Shown here piece after piece: positions 18,587 through 29,421 of a stretch of 64,000 bases of DNA. Position 1 is the stretch's first letter. Each line of letters begins with the position of its first letter. Under the pieces are notes generated by a model, which was given only the letters and a program-made list of their open reading frames with translations, was not told the DNA's origin and did not search any database. A program made the translations under genes and the position numbers. This stretch comes from Trichocoleus sp. FACHB-46 (lineage in GTDB: Bacteria; Cyanobacteriota; Cyanobacteriia; FACHB-46). Where the stretch lies: contig NZ_JACJOD010000022.1 in assembly GCF_014695385.1 (NCBI RefSeq), positions 124,001-188,000 on the forward strand. Reading direction: 5' to 3'.

Positions 18587-20548
18587 TTAGATCGCTTTAA
18601 CAAATTCCTTTGCTGGCAATGCCGCTGAATTAGCAGAAGAAATCGCTTGAATTGGCAAGGTAATCATAAACTTTGCGCCTCGCCCTATCTCAGAAGTGAC
18701 CTCAATTTTGCCGTGATGCTTTTCTATAACTTGGTAGCAAATCGCTAAGCCTAATCCTGTGCCTTGTCCCACGGGTTTGGTGGTAAAGAACGGATCAAAT
18801 AGTTTGCTACTGAACTCGCTGGAAATACCTGGACCGTTATCTGCAATACAGATTTTTATTTGATTAAATTTCAGTACCTCAGTTTCAATGGTAATTTGCT
18901 TCCTCGCCTGATTTGATGGCGATACCAGTGCATCAATCGCATTATTTAGCAGATGCATGAACACTTGATTGAGCTGTGCTGGATAGCACTCCACTAAGGG
19001 CAGCTTGCTGTATTGCTTGACAATTGAAATCTCTGGAGCCAGCCGATGATTGAGAATTAACAGTGTGTTGTCGATACCTTCATGGATATCGACTGGCTTC
19101 ATCTCTGCTTCATCTAAGCGCGAAAAGTTACGCAGCGATAGAACGAGTTGGCGAATCCGATCAGTTCCCGCTTGCATCGAAGTCAAAACTTTAGGCAAGT
19201 CATCCACTACAAACCCAACATCTAAATCAGCAATCTGCGCTTGGAGAACCGCAGGAGGATGAGGATATTGTTGCTGATAAAGCTGCACCAAGCTGATCAA
19301 TTGCGTCATATAGGTGTTGGCATAGTTGAGATTGGCTGCCACGAAAGTAATGGGATTATTGATTTCGTGGGCAAATCCTGCCACCATTTGGCCCAAGCTC
19401 GACATTTTCTCGGTTTGAATCAACTGAGCTTGGGTTTGACGTAGCTCTTGCAGGGCTTGATGTAACTCATGAGCTTGAGATACCAGCTCGCCATTCAACT
19501 GTTGCAGGTGGTCGTGAGCCTCTGCCAACTGTTCATTCTTGCGCCAAAGTTCTGCTGTGCGTTCTTCTACTCGTTTCTCTAGCGTTTGATGTACGGTTTG
19601 CAGTTCGTGGGTATGCTCGGTGACGCACTGCATCAACCCATTCAAGGCCGCTGCTAACAAGCCGACTTCATCTTGGGTGGTAATAGGCGCTTGCAGCTCA
19701 AAGTTCGATTCCTTAGTGGCTCGCTGAGCTACCTTGGTGACAGACTCTAGGGGACGAGCGATCGCCCGACTCGTCAAAACTGCCAAAATAGCCGCAATGC
19801 TAACGGAAAGTACCATGCTTAGGGCAATGATTTCAGTCCGCAGGGTTTTGGCATCGGCTAAAGCCACTTCTGCCCGCTGCTGTTCCTGACGGTTGCTTTC
19901 AATCAGTTGAACTAAGTTATCTAAAAGACCATCAAACTTGAGCGAAGCTGCGCTAGTAGAAAACTGAAGCAACCAAGCCTGCCTAGCTTTGAGTTCTGTA
20001 GTTGAAAGCTCTTGGGGATTTGTCTCTCGCAGAAACACCTCCATTTGCTGGAAGTAGTCACGCACGATCCCCTGGCTTGATTGCAGAAACTGGGTGAGAG
20101 TAGGTGAATTCTCAGTTGCAGCTACAGATTGCAGGCTTGGCAGAATCTTCTGAGTTTTATCAATATGGCTGAGGAAATGATCGTGCTTAGCCTCAAACAG
20201 TGCGGGTTTCTCTAGGAGCGGCACAAACTCGTGGTGGTGCAAGCGCATATGCAGTACATTGCGTTGCAGCTCACTCAGCAGTTGCTCTTGCTTTACAGCG
20301 CGAGTGAGTTGTTTCTGCGCTTGGTTTTGGTAGTAGTCTCCCACCGTTAACCCAGCAGTTGTGCCTAGCAGGGCTACCCCGATCGCGACTGCATAGCCAG
20401 AGCCAATTTTGCGACGAATGCTTGCGCCATGCACCCACTGCTTCACCCTCTGAAAACTTGCTTCGGAAGTGAGCGATCGCTTATACAGATGCGGCTGAGG
20501 GACCGCGATTTCGTAGCTATGAGGAGAACTGGGGTTTTGAACCTGCAT
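18587..20548 (-). CDS. Membrane sensor histidine kinase
   Basis: A 653-residue kinase. Membrane helices lie at about residues 52-71 and 239-258 and enclose a mostly helical periplasmic domain of about 165 residues, like four-helix-bundle (CHASE3/4HB) sensors. A HAMP-like linker (about 260-315) and a long coiled coil (315-385) follow. The phosphoacceptor is His394 in GFAHEINNP. The ATP-binding domain has DNGPGIS and GQGTGLGLAI. No receiver domain or partner regulator is adjacent, so the signal and target are unknown. The ATG at 20548 is the only plausible start. Confidence 0.92.
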   Translation of the reverse strand: MQVQNPSSPHSYEIAVPQPHLYKRSLTSEASFQRVKQWVHGASIRRKIGSGYAVAIGVALLGTTAGLTVGDYYQNQAQKQLTRAVKQEQLLSELQRNVLHMRLHHHEFVPLLEKPALFEAKHDHFLSHIDKTQKILPSLQSVAATENSPTLTQFLQSSQGIVRDYFQQMEVFLRETNPQELSTTELKARQAWLLQFSTSAASLKFDGLLDNLVQLIESNRQEQQRAEVALADAKTLRTEIIALSMVLSVSIAAILAVLTSRAIARPLESVTKVAQRATKESNFELQAPITTQDEVGLLAAALNGLMQCVTEHTHELQTVHQTLEKRVEERTAELWRKNEQLAEAHDHLQQLNGELVSQAHELHQALQELRQTQAQLIQTEKMSSLGQMVAGFAHEINNPITFVAANLNYANTYMTQLISLVQLYQQQYPHPPAVLQAQIADLDVGFVVDDLPKVLTSMQAGTDRIRQLVLSLRNFSRLDEAEMKPVDIHEGIDNTLLILNHRLAPEISIVKQYSKLPLVECYPAQLNQVFMHLLNNAIDALVSPSNQARKQITIETEVLKFNQIKICIADNGPGISSEFSSKLFDPFFTTKPVGQGTGLGLAICYQVIEKHHGKIEVTSEIGRGAKFMITLPIQAISSANSAALPAKEFVKAI

Positions 20549-20672
20549 AGGCCTTGAGGCACAGAAAGAGGTTAGAGCGTATCTTCACCCTCCTTCGGAG
20601 GAATTACGGAAAATCCGTAAGTAATTCACCGATTCTTAAAATTAACTAGTTATCTTTACGTAAAGTAGCCAT

Positions 20673-20969
20673 CTAAACGCCTACCTGAGATAACAGAACC
20701 TGCATCTGCCCCCAAGTTAGCCCTTGGGCTAAATAAACCGGGGATTGGGGTGTATAAGGGCTTTTTAAGCGATCGATCGCCACAATTTTGGCCCCCTCCG
20801 GTAACATCGGCACTTCGGGATCAAAAGCGGTAGGGCGTACGAGGGAACTGGAAAAGCCCTTAAAAATCGTAATTTCGTCTGGTTCTTCCTCAACTTCGGC
20901 ATGAACAATCAAAACTTCTTGAGGGCGTTTGGTTGTGTACTGCTCCAAACGGTATCCAATCGAATTCAT
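20673..20969 (-). CDS. Conserved cyanobacterial-type small protein, unknown
   Basis: A 98-residue soluble protein, acidic in the middle (HAEVEEEPDEITIFKGF) and ending GLTWGQMQVLLSQVGV. The start chosen is the ATG at 20969-20967, with GAGG 5 bases upstream, rather than the GTG one codon before. I believe it belongs to a small conserved family found in cyanobacteria and plastid-bearing eukaryotes, but I cannot name a function. It lies downstream of the ndhH pair on the same strand with a 126-base gap. Confidence 0.7.
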   Translation of the reverse strand: MNSIGYRLEQYTTKRPQEVLIVHAEVEEEPDEITIFKGFSSSLVRPTAFDPEVPMLPEGAKIVAIDRLKSPYTPQSPVYLAQGLTWGQMQVLLSQVGV

Positions 20970-21095
20970 CACTGCCTCTGCTACGAAAATGCGTTTTCCT
21001 GAGATTGGGAGATATTTTTGCGGCCAAGGTAAAAAACTCTCCTAGAAGCCACTATAAGAACCATCAACATTTTCTGATGCAGTGAGCCACATGAA

Positions 21096-22280
21096 TTAGC
21101 GATCGACTGAACCCATAATGATGTCGATGCTGCCTAAAATTGCCATAATATCAGCGATTTTGACTCCACGTAGTAAGTGAGGCAAGATTTGCAGATTGTT
21201 GAAATCAGCGGCGCGAATTTTCCAACGCCAAGGGAAAACGCTATCATCCCCAATTAAATAGACACCCAATTCACCTTTACCGCTCTCGACTCGGACATAG
21301 TGCTCTCCGGCAGGAACTTTAAAGGTGGGAGCGATTTTCTTGCCAATGAATTGGTAGTCAAACTCATTCCATTGAGATTTTGGGCCTGTAATGATTCTTT
21401 GAGCTTCTAGGTTTTCGTAAGGGCCACCGGGCAATCCCGCGATCGCTTGGCGCAAGATTTTGATCGACTCGCGCATTTCCCCTAAACGGACGCGGTAGCG
21501 AGCAAAGCAATCTCCTTCTGTCGCCCACTGCACGTCCCAGTCAAAGTCGTCATAACACTCATAGTGATCAACTTTGCGGAGATCCCATTTCACGCCAGTC
21601 GCTCGCAACATGGGGCCAGAAAGACCCCAATTCAAGGCTGCGGCTCGACCAATTGTGCCTACACCTTCAACCCGGTGGCGGAAGATTGGGTTGTTGGTTA
21701 CGACCCGCTCGTACTCTTCTAAACGTGGCCCCAGATAATCACAAAAGTCTTGGCACTTATCTATCCAACCGTAGGGTAAGTCAGCGGCCACTCCGCCGAT
21801 GCGGAAGTAGTTGTTGTTGACCATGCGGTAACCAGTCGCGGCTTCCCACAGGTCATAAATCATTTCTCGCTCGCGAAAAATCCAAATCGGTTGAGTACCC
21901 AATCCTAAATCATGCGCGAACGTCCCCAGCCACAGTAAGTGATTGGCAATGCGGTTCAGTTCCAGCATGATCACCCGGATATAGCTGGCGCGCTTGGGCA
22001 CTGGGATATCTGCCAGCTTTTCGGGTGCATTCACCGTCACGGCTTCATTAAACATGCCCGCCCCATAGTCCCAACGACTGACGTAGGGCACGTACATAAG
22101 GTTGGTACGGTTCTCAGCAATCTTTTCCATGCCGCGATGCAGATAACCAATCACGGGTTCGCAATCTACCACCTCTTCGCCATCCAGGGTTACGACTAAG
22201 CGAAAGCAGCCGTGGGTGGTGGGATGATGTGGCCCCATGTTGAGAATCATGGGTTCGGTTTTGGTTTCAAGCTTGACCAT
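21096..22280 (-). CDS. ndhH: NAD(P)H-quinone oxidoreductase subunit H, divergent paralogue
   Basis: A 394-residue homologue of the 49-kDa/NuoD subunit of NDH-1, which shapes the plastoquinone cavity. It shares about 84% identity with the adjacent copy (hand count, 62 differences, no gaps). [12 protein letters not shown] and SRWDY are intact. The quinone loop reads [11 protein letters not shown] instead of [11 protein letters not shown]. Residues 120-133 ([14 protein letters not shown]) differ at ten positions from the normal [14 protein letters not shown]. No frameshift or stop is seen, so it is probably expressed. It may assemble an alternative NDH-1 or be a diverging duplicate. Confidence 0.92.
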   Translation of the reverse strand: MVKLETKTEPMILNMGPHHPTTHGCFRLVVTLDGEEVVDCEPVIGYLHRGMEKIAENRTNLMYVPYVSRWDYGAGMFNEAVTVNAPEKLADIPVPKRASYIRVIMLELNRIANHLLWLGTFAHDLGLGTQPIWIFREREMIYDLWEAATGYRMVNNNYFRIGGVAADLPYGWIDKCQDFCDYLGPRLEEYERVVTNNPIFRHRVEGVGTIGRAAALNWGLSGPMLRATGVKWDLRKVDHYECYDDFDWDVQWATEGDCFARYRVRLGEMRESIKILRQAIAGLPGGPYENLEAQRIITGPKSQWNEFDYQFIGKKIAPTFKVPAGEHYVRVESGKGELGVYLIGDDSVFPWRWKIRAADFNNLQILPHLLRGVKIADIMAILGSIDIIMGSVDR

Positions 22281-22628
22281 AATTAGTCAAAAACCTCCCT
22301 ATCAGGGTTGGCGGAATCGGCTCAATCGGTCAACGGCACCAACGCTGTCCAAATCGCAACCAATCTTGCTTGGCTAACAGCTCCAACTCGTAGCGTTGAT
22401 TCAGAACCATAGAGCTGTTGAAATTGAGTTCTGAACTAAGAATTAATACTTAAGTTCTATGACTTTTACGGGAGCGATCGCCTCACCCAGCGAGGTGAAC
22501 CTATGGAACATTACTGAACCTTGACTTGAACTAGCGACAGGAAAAGCCACAAAAAAATGGAGCAGGTTTTTCACCCACCCCATGCGATCGCTGGATTACA
22601 GCGTAGAAACTAATGTATGACTGGAGAG
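22281..22628. promoter_or_regulatory. 348-base region between the two ndhH genes
   Basis: It is long enough for a separate promoter for the downstream, divergent ndhH. There are no reading frames and no remnant ndhH sequence that I can see. Short pairings such as CCCTATCAGGG (22298-22308) are weak. Confidence 0.4.
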
Positions 22629-23813
22629 TTAGCGATCGACTGATCCCATAATGATGTCGATGCTACCCAAGATGGCGACAATATCCGCAACCTTCACGCC
22701 ACGGACGATGTGAGGGAAAATTTGCAGGTTATTGAAGTCAGCCGCCCGAATCTTCCAACGCCAAGGGAAGACCGTGTCGTCCCCAACGATGTAAATTCCC
22801 AGTTCCCCTTTACCGCTCTCGACTCGGACGTAGTGTTCGCCAGAGGGGATTTTAAAGGTGGGGGCAATCTTCTTACCAATAAACTGGTAGTCAAACTCGT
22901 TCCACTCAGACTTGGGACCCGCAGACATCCGCTTGGCTTCTAGATTTTCGTAAGGGCCACCTGGCAATCCCGCGATCGCCTGACGAATAATCTTGACCGA
23001 TTCACGCATCTCCCGAATCCGCACGATGTAGCGGGCAAAGCAATCGCCTGCGGTTTCCCACTGCACATCCCAGTCAAAGTCGTCGTAGCACTCGTAGTGA
23101 TCAACTTTACGCAAATCCCATTTCACACCAGAAGCCCGCAGCATGGGACCAGAGAGACCCCAGTTAATTGCTTCTTGGCGGCTAATGGTGCCCAAGCCTT
23201 CAACCCGACGGCGGAAAATGGGGTTGTCGGTGATCAGGCGCTCGTACTCATCCACTTTGGGTAGGAAGTAATCGCAGAAGTCTTCGCACTTGTCTACCCA
23301 ACCATAGGGCAAGTCAGCAGCAACTCCACCAATGCGGAAGTAGTTGTTGTTGACCATGCGGTAGCCAGTCGCGGCTTCCCACAGGTCATAAATCATTTCC
23401 CGTTCGCGGAAGATGTAGAAGAAGGGAGTTTGTGCTCCTACGTCTGCTAGGAATGGGCCAAGCCACAGCAAGTGGTTAGCAATGCGGTTCAGCTCCAGCA
23501 TGATCACACGGATATAACTGGCTCGCTTAGGCACAGCAATATCGGCTAGCTTTTCGGGAGCATTCACCGTCACCGCTTCATTAAACATCCCCGCTGCATA
23601 GTCCCAACGGCTGACGTAAGGGACGTACATGATGTTGGTACGGTTCTCGGCAATTTTTTCCATGCCACGGTGCAAGTAGCCAATCACTGGCTCGCAGTCC
23701 ACCACATCTTCCCCGTCCAGGGTAACAACCAACCTCAACACACCATGCATGGAGGGATGGTGAGGCCCCATGTTCAAAACCATGGGTTCTGTGCGGGTTT
23801 CAATCTTTGCCAT
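22629..23813 (-). CDS. ndhH: NAD(P)H-quinone oxidoreductase subunit H
   Basis: The canonical 394-residue NdhH of the cyanobacterial NDH-1 complex, acting in respiration, cyclic electron flow and CO2 uptake at the thylakoid. [13 protein letters not shown] (residues 16-28), [12 protein letters not shown] (48-59) and [17 protein letters not shown] (119-135) match the consensus sequence I know for plastid and cyanobacterial NdhH. It is upstream of a second, divergent copy on the same strand. It is divergent from the M48 protease gene across a 410-base region. Confidence 0.97.
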   Translation of the reverse strand: MAKIETRTEPMVLNMGPHHPSMHGVLRLVVTLDGEDVVDCEPVIGYLHRGMEKIAENRTNIMYVPYVSRWDYAAGMFNEAVTVNAPEKLADIAVPKRASYIRVIMLELNRIANHLLWLGPFLADVGAQTPFFYIFREREMIYDLWEAATGYRMVNNNYFRIGGVAADLPYGWVDKCEDFCDYFLPKVDEYERLITDNPIFRRRVEGLGTISRQEAINWGLSGPMLRASGVKWDLRKVDHYECYDDFDWDVQWETAGDCFARYIVRIREMRESVKIIRQAIAGLPGGPYENLEAKRMSAGPKSEWNEFDYQFIGKKIAPTFKIPSGEHYVRVESGKGELGIYIVGDDTVFPWRWKIRAADFNNLQIFPHIVRGVKVADIVAILGSIDIIMGSVDR

Positions 23814-24223
23814 CGGTGAGCAGTCTCCCCTTTACGTCGTTTCGGCAACCGCACCTATCAGTGGTTTGTGGTTAGTGGCAAGTCAGCAGCACTTCACGAA
23901 GCAATTTGCCTCGGAATCGTCGCTACAACTCGTCACTAAGCGTGGCGGATGGGCACGGTCTGTTTATGTACTCAATTTATTGCATTTTCTTAATTATAGA
24001 GAGTTGCGGTTCCCAAAGTTGGCTGTGATTCAGCTAGCCCAATTGATTTTGTGAACTATCACTATCAGCACGATTGATGGGTCAAGGCGATCGCAGCCTC
24101 ATTCAGCAGTATCAATGCACCACCAATTCAGTAAATCTGCCTACTTGAATTGAAGAGTTGGCTGGGAAATCTGATGGGGGATTTCCAATTACAGTCTTCA
24201 GTTGCTGAGGCGAAAGAGGGGCT
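23814..24223. promoter_or_regulatory. Divergent intergenic region, ndhH / M48 protease
   Basis: 410 bases between divergent starts. The central part is AT-rich (for example TTATTGCATTTTCTTAATTATAG split across 23978-24000), consistent with promoters. No gene, tRNA or strong hairpin was seen. Confidence 0.4.
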
Positions 24224-26125
24224 ATGGCTTGGACAGAAGAAAAGTTTGAAGCATTGATCCAGCGTTTAGAAAAATTGGCTCGCCAGCAGCCTGCCACTTA
24301 CAGAATGCGAGTGGGTTTGTTGGCAGTGCTGGGATATGTCTATATCTTTGCTGTAATTGCTGGGCTATTGGCTGTGTTTGCGGCGATCGCTTGGTTCATG
24401 ATTTTTAGCGGTCGCATCCATACCGCCATGATCAAGCTGGCAATTCTGGTCTTGATTCCAGCTTTAATTGCGCTGCGATCGCTCTGGGTCACCTTTCCAC
24501 CGCCTACAGGTCTGCCTTTGTCTCGACAGCAGGCTCCCCAACTGTTCGCGCTGCTAGACGAACTCACCACAAAACTACAAGCTCCCCGTTTTCATCATGT
24601 GTTAGTGACCGAGGGATTCAACGCGGCTGTCGCGCAAGTTCCTCGCCTAGGCATGTTGGGTTGGCAAAAAAATTACTTGCTGTTGGGTCTGCCGCTGCTG
24701 CAAGCCCTTTCCCTAGAGCAATTCCGGGCAGTACTGGCTCACGAACTAGGTCACCTCTCCGGGAATCACAGTCGCTTCTCAGGTTGGATCTACCGTGTTC
24801 GTAAAACCTATGCCCAACTATTTGAGCGACTACAGCACAGCGAACAGCAGGGTTCTTGGTTCCTATTTGAACGATTTTTTAACTGGCATGCGCCGTTCTT
24901 TAATGCTTATTCGTTTGTCCTCGCCCGTAATAACGAATATGAAGCCGATCGCTGTGCCGCCGAATTAGCAGGAGCGAATCATGCTGCCGCTGCCCTGATT
25001 AACGTTAATATTCAAGCTCAATTCTTGGAAAGTGCCTATTGGCCTAAAATTTACCAACAGGTAGAGCAGCAGATTGAGCCACCCGCCACCGCCTTTACCA
25101 ATTTGACCACAGCCCTACGCCAGCCTGCAGAGCCTGCAACTGCTACGCAATGGCTCAACCATGCCCTAGCCTGCAAAACCGATTATGCCGACACTCATCC
25201 TTGCCTCAGCGATCGCCTTTCTGCCTTAGGGGTCTCGCTCTCACCTGAGCACCCCCTGACACTACCCCAGCCTGTATCGGTCAGTGCTGCCAGAGTGCTG
25301 TTGGGGTCAACCTTGACTCAGCTCACAGCTCATTTCGATCGCCAATGGCAGGAGCAGATGGCAACTTCTTGGCGGCAACGGTACGCCCACCTTCAGGAAT
25401 GCCAGAAACAGTTGCAAGTTCTAGAAACCCAAGCCCAAAGCCAGCCTTTGACGCTAGAAGCAGCTTGGGAGCGAGCGAGATTGACTTTAGAAGTCCGGGA
25501 CTCAGCCGCAGCAATTCCTCTGTTAGAAGCAGTGCTGACGATGGACCCTGAGCATGCTGCTGCTCATTACACTCTCGGGCAAGTGTTGCTAGAGCAGCAA
25601 GAAGCAGCAGGCATTGAGCACATCGAAAAGGCGATCGCAGCTCGGTTCGACTGGGCCTCATCGGGATACGAACTGATTCTGAATTTTTTGTACCAGCAAG
25701 GGCAAACAGAGCAAATTCAGATTTATCAGAAACGGGCGGAACAGCACTACGAAACCCTGATGTTGGCCCGACGAGAGCGTTCTTCTGTGCAAGCCAGCGA
25801 CGAATTTCTAGCCCATGATTTCTCAGCGGAGACAATTCAATCTCTGGTAACGCAGTTAGCTCGGTATGATCAATTGAAAGAGGCATACTTGGTGCGGAAA
25901 GTGATGCATTACTTTCCCGAAGAAGCTTTTTATGTATTGGCGGTGAAGCGCCAGCAGCGGTTTTGGGAGACCAACAGCGATCAGGTCGATCAAAAATTTA
26001 TTGATCAGATTGCCGATGGCATGGAATTTCCTGAGCAGACTTACATCCTGCTGCTGAACAAGCACACCAAAAATAGAGAAAAGAAACTACGCCAAGTAGC
26101 ACCCACAGCGATCTATCGACGGTAA
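24224..26125 (+). CDS. M48-family membrane metalloprotease with TPR-like tail
   Basis: A 633-residue zinc peptidase of the HtpX/Ste24 group. Two membrane helices lie at about 30-60 and 68-88. The zinc site is H173ELGH177, with the third ligand in NEYEAD (238-242). The C-terminal 250 residues look like helical TPR repeats (AIPLLEAVLTMDPEHAAAHY, ALGQVLLEQQEA-like), a fusion often seen in cyanobacterial M48 proteins. It probably degrades or refolds membrane proteins under stress. GAGGGG precedes the ATG. rsmH begins 9 bases after its stop, so they may share a transcript. Confidence 0.9.
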   Translation: MAWTEEKFEALIQRLEKLARQQPATYRMRVGLLAVLGYVYIFAVIAGLLAVFAAIAWFMIFSGRIHTAMIKLAILVLIPALIALRSLWVTFPPPTGLPLSRQQAPQLFALLDELTTKLQAPRFHHVLVTEGFNAAVAQVPRLGMLGWQKNYLLLGLPLLQALSLEQFRAVLAHELGHLSGNHSRFSGWIYRVRKTYAQLFERLQHSEQQGSWFLFERFFNWHAPFFNAYSFVLARNNEYEADRCAAELAGANHAAAALINVNIQAQFLESAYWPKIYQQVEQQIEPPATAFTNLTTALRQPAEPATATQWLNHALACKTDYADTHPCLSDRLSALGVSLSPEHPLTLPQPVSVSAARVLLGSTLTQLTAHFDRQWQEQMATSWRQRYAHLQECQKQLQVLETQAQSQPLTLEAAWERARLTLEVRDSAAAIPLLEAVLTMDPEHAAAHYTLGQVLLEQQEAAGIEHIEKAIAARFDWASSGYELILNFLYQQGQTEQIQIYQKRAEQHYETLMLARRERSSVQASDEFLAHDFSAETIQSLVTQLARYDQLKEAYLVRKVMHYFPEEAFYVLAVKRQQRFWETNSDQVDQKFIDQIADGMEFPEQTYILLLNKHTKNREKKLRQVAPTAIYRR

Positions 26126-26134
26126 GGAATCGGC

Positions 26135-27034
26135 ATGACCACGGACTCCCAAGAACTGCTCAACTCGGATACTCCAGCCTTTGTCCATGTCTCAGTGCTG
26201 AGCCGAGAACTGATTGCAGGCTTGGAAGTCCGGGCGAGCGGCCATTATTTAGATGTGACCGTGGGTGGCGGCGGGCACAGTCGCTTAATCCTAGAAGCCG
26301 CACCGGATGTGCAAGTCACAGCTCTAGATCAGGACGAACAAGCGATCGCCGCCGCGCAGGCAAATTTAGCTGAGTTTGGCGATCGCGTCCAGTTCTACCA
26401 CCGCAACTTCGCCACTTACGACCCCGGAAAAGTGCAATTTGCTGGCATCATTGCCGATTTAGGCGTGAGTTCGGCCCAGTTTGATATTCCCGATCGGGGG
26501 TTCAGTTTTCGTCACGAAGCCAGCCTCGACATGCGAATGGACCAACGCCAAGACCTCACCGCCGCTGAGTTGATTAATTTTGGGGATGAGGTAGAACTAG
26601 CGAATATCTTCTATAACTATGGCGAAGAGCGGCTGTCGCGCCGCATTGCCCGCAATATTGTGGAGCGACGACCCTTCCAAACCACGACGGAATTGGCAGA
26701 AGCGATCGCGCGTTGTGTCCCCCGTTCCTACCGCTATGGCCGCATCCACCCGGCGACTAGAGTGTTTCAAGCGTTGCGGATTGCGGTGAATCAAGAACTC
26801 AAGGTTTTAGAAACATTTCTTGACACTGCACCGGGTTGGTTAGCACCGGGGGGCAGAATTGGCGTGATTAGTTTTCATAGCTTGGAAGATCGACTGGTGA
26901 AACACAGATTGCGCGATTCACCCTTGCTCAAAGTGCTGACCAAAAAGCCCATCTTGCCCCAACCAGACGAACTGGAGAACAATCCGCGATCGCGTTCCGC
27001 AAAACTCCGGTTGGCCGAACGGCAGCCAGACTGA
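26135..27034 (+). CDS. rsmH: 16S rRNA (cytosine1402-N4)-methyltransferase
   Basis: A 299-residue SAM-dependent methyltransferase (MraW) acting on 16S rRNA C1402 in the 30S P site. SAM motif I is [10 protein letters not shown] (40-49). [19 protein letters not shown] is the family signature. [17 protein letters not shown] and [14 protein letters not shown] mark the inserted RNA-binding region and C-terminal strands. Length is normal. In many bacteria it sits in the dcw cluster; here it follows a protease gene. Confidence 0.96.
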   Translation: MTTDSQELLNSDTPAFVHVSVLSRELIAGLEVRASGHYLDVTVGGGGHSRLILEAAPDVQVTALDQDEQAIAAAQANLAEFGDRVQFYHRNFATYDPGKVQFAGIIADLGVSSAQFDIPDRGFSFRHEASLDMRMDQRQDLTAAELINFGDEVELANIFYNYGEERLSRRIARNIVERRPFQTTTELAEAIARCVPRSYRYGRIHPATRVFQALRIAVNQELKVLETFLDTAPGWLAPGGRIGVISFHSLEDRLVKHRLRDSPLLKVLTKKPILPQPDELENNPRSRSAKLRLAERQPD

Positions 27035-27215
27035 CTTGCCCTTAGACATATGCAGCCTGAGCAGTTTTAACTCTTTGTGCCGCTTTTTATCTCCAAAAAG
27101 GTCATTGAGCCAGCTTTTCTAACAAGGTACCTTAAGAAAAACTCAACTTAAAAGATAACGGGTCGTATCGACGATCGCTCTTAGTAGCTAGCCTGCAACA
27201 ACCATCTGCTCAACT

Positions 27216-29417
27216 ATGCAAGCACAAGATCCGTTAACCTCTCCACTGGCTTTAGAGACTGCGATCGATCGGCGTCCTTTAACGGCATCTCCTGACACCT
27301 CAGTGGCAGAGGTAATTGCCATGATGAGCAAAGCCCAGAGTAGCTGCGTGCTACCCAGTTTAGAACTGTCGCGTAACATCGTTTTAATGGGTGAAGCCCG
27401 CGCTAGCGCCATTCTGGTAGTTGAAGGCTCACAGTTACTAGGTGTGTTTTCCGAGCGAGAGGCGATCCAGGCAATTACTACAAATCAAAACTTGGCAGAG
27501 ACTAGGGTTGATCAGGTCATGCAGCAACCGGCGATCGCCCTAACTCAGACTGAGCACCAAGATGTTTTTACTGCCCTAGCCCTCCTACGGCAACATCAAA
27601 TTCAGCATTTGCCCGTCGTAGACCCGCAAGGCCAATGGGTGGGGCTAGTCACACCTGCCAGCATTCGGAATGTATTACAGCTAGATGAATTGCTGAAATC
27701 CAAGCCGCTAGTAGAGCTGGCAGCTGCTCCGGCAGTTCAAGCTCCTGTGACCACTACATTGCTGGATTTAGCCCAGCTCATGCTCGCACATCGAGTTGAT
27801 TATGTGGTGTTGAGCGCAGCAACTCCCACTCATGAGGTGCCGACACCCGTAGGCATCATTCTGGAACGGCACATCATCCAGCTTTGGGCTTTAGGACTCG
27901 ATTTATCGCGGATCCCAACCCAAGAGGTTATGAGCGCTGCGCTACCATGCTTCCCGGCTTCAGAGTCTGTGTTGGTGGCCTACTGGGAAATGCAACAACA
28001 GCGGGTGCAGCGTTTGGGCGTCTCTGGTGAAGTTGGAGAGTTATTGAGCGTTATTTCCCCAACTAGCTTCCTATACAGCTTAGATCTCGACGAAATGTGC
28101 AGCGCTGTGGCACAGTTACAGCGATCGATTGAGGATTTTGAAGTCGAAAAAAACCAACGAACTCAAAATTGGCATACTGACCTAGAAACGCAGCTGTTAG
28201 AAAATCCAGCAGAGTTACTGGAGCAGCTACAGTGCAGCCAAATTCTGACAGCGATGGCACTCCATATTCGGGAGTCTCTCAACTTAAACGAAATTCTTCA
28301 GACTGCTGTGAATGAAGTCCGACGCTTTTTGCAGACGGACCGAGTGATTATCTACCGCTTCAATCCAGACATGAGCGGCACTGTTGTCGTCGAATCAGTG
28401 GCAGAGGGGTGGAGGCCTGCCCTCAACAGCAACATTCGAGATACCTGCTTCGGCCAAAACTACGCCCAAGCCTACAAAAAAGGACGCACTCAAGTCACCG
28501 AAGATATCTATAGAGCGGGTTTAACTCAATGCCATATCGATATTTTGGTCTTGTATGACATCCGCGCTAGCCTCGTAGTCCCAATCCTGCAAGGCGAGCA
28601 TCTGTGGGGGTTGTTGTGTGCCTACCATTGTGCAGGCCCTAGACGCTGGCGGCAGTTTGAGGTTGAGTTACTCAAGCAACTAGCCACGCATATGGCGATC
28701 GCCATTCAGCAATCTGAACTCTATCACCAAGTCCAGAACGAATTAGCTGAGCGCAAACGGGCAGAAGAACAGCTAAAGCTTTCTCTGAAAGAGAAAGAAG
28801 TGCTGCTGAAGGAAATTCACCATCGAGTTAAAAACAATTTGCAAGTCATCTCTAGCGTCTTGAGACTGCAATCTGATTATGTCAAAGATGACAAAATCTT
28901 GGCATTGTTTAACGACAGCCAAAACCGCATTCGCTCGATGGCACTAATCCACGAAAAGCTTTACCAGTCCAGCAACTTACTAAAAATAAACTTTGATGAA
29001 TATATTCGCGATTTGACAGAAAATTTAATTCGTTCCTATGTTGCTTTTGCTTCAACTGTTACCTTGACGACCAATGCTATCGGAGTTTGGCTAAACATAG
29101 ATACAGCAATTCCTTGTGGCCTCATTATTAATGAATTAGTTTCAAATGCCTTAAAGCACGCTTTTTCAGGATCAAATCCAGACAATGAAATTCAAATCAG
29201 TATCACCTCAGGTAATGACAATCAATTCACTTTAATTGTTCGGGATAATGGCATAGGATTTCCGGAAGACATTGACTTTCGCAACACTGAATCCTTGGGT
29301 TTGGAGTTGGTGTGTGTCTTCACAGAACAGTTGGATGGGGCGATCGCGCTGGATAGAAGCAATGGCACAGCTTTCGTAATTACGTTTTCTGAAATAGGCA
29401 ATATTGGAAGGACCTAG
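27216..29417 (+). CDS. CBS-GAF histidine kinase, DXCF cyanobacteriochrome candidate
   Basis: A 733-residue soluble kinase. Two CBS pairs occupy about residues 20-160 and 165-285. A coiled coil leads to a GAF domain (about 350-505). The GAF has DTCF (Cys411) and CH (Cys439-His440), 28 residues apart, as in DXCF cyanobacteriochromes such as TePixJ (Cys494/Cys522). The red/green-type surroundings [14 protein letters not shown] and GPRRW are present. A HisKA_2 domain follows with [20 protein letters not shown] (phospho-His536) and a HATPase. A bilin-binding light sensor is therefore likely. The next gene, a receiver-kinase, starts 4 bases after its stop. Confidence 0.88.
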   Translation: MQAQDPLTSPLALETAIDRRPLTASPDTSVAEVIAMMSKAQSSCVLPSLELSRNIVLMGEARASAILVVEGSQLLGVFSEREAIQAITTNQNLAETRVDQVMQQPAIALTQTEHQDVFTALALLRQHQIQHLPVVDPQGQWVGLVTPASIRNVLQLDELLKSKPLVELAAAPAVQAPVTTTLLDLAQLMLAHRVDYVVLSAATPTHEVPTPVGIILERHIIQLWALGLDLSRIPTQEVMSAALPCFPASESVLVAYWEMQQQRVQRLGVSGEVGELLSVISPTSFLYSLDLDEMCSAVAQLQRSIEDFEVEKNQRTQNWHTDLETQLLENPAELLEQLQCSQILTAMALHIRESLNLNEILQTAVNEVRRFLQTDRVIIYRFNPDMSGTVVVESVAEGWRPALNSNIRDTCFGQNYAQAYKKGRTQVTEDIYRAGLTQCHIDILVLYDIRASLVVPILQGEHLWGLLCAYHCAGPRRWRQFEVELLKQLATHMAIAIQQSELYHQVQNELAERKRAEEQLKLSLKEKEVLLKEIHHRVKNNLQVISSVLRLQSDYVKDDKILALFNDSQNRIRSMALIHEKLYQSSNLLKINFDEYIRDLTENLIRSYVAFASTVTLTTNAIGVWLNIDTAIPCGLIINELVSNALKHAFSGSNPDNEIQISITSGNDNQFTLIVRDNGIGFPEDIDFRNTESLGLELVCVFTEQLDGAIALDRSNGTAFVITFSEIGNIGRT

Positions 29418-29421
29418 AAAA

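Noticed and set aside
21096-23813. Assembly duplication of ndhH
   Set aside because: The copies differ at about 62 residues spread over the gene and have different flanks, so this is an old duplication and not an artefact.
25323-25886. 187-codon minus-strand open frame
   Set aside because: It lies antisense within the M48 protease gene, has no ribosome site or family resemblance, and is explained by codon bias of the real gene.
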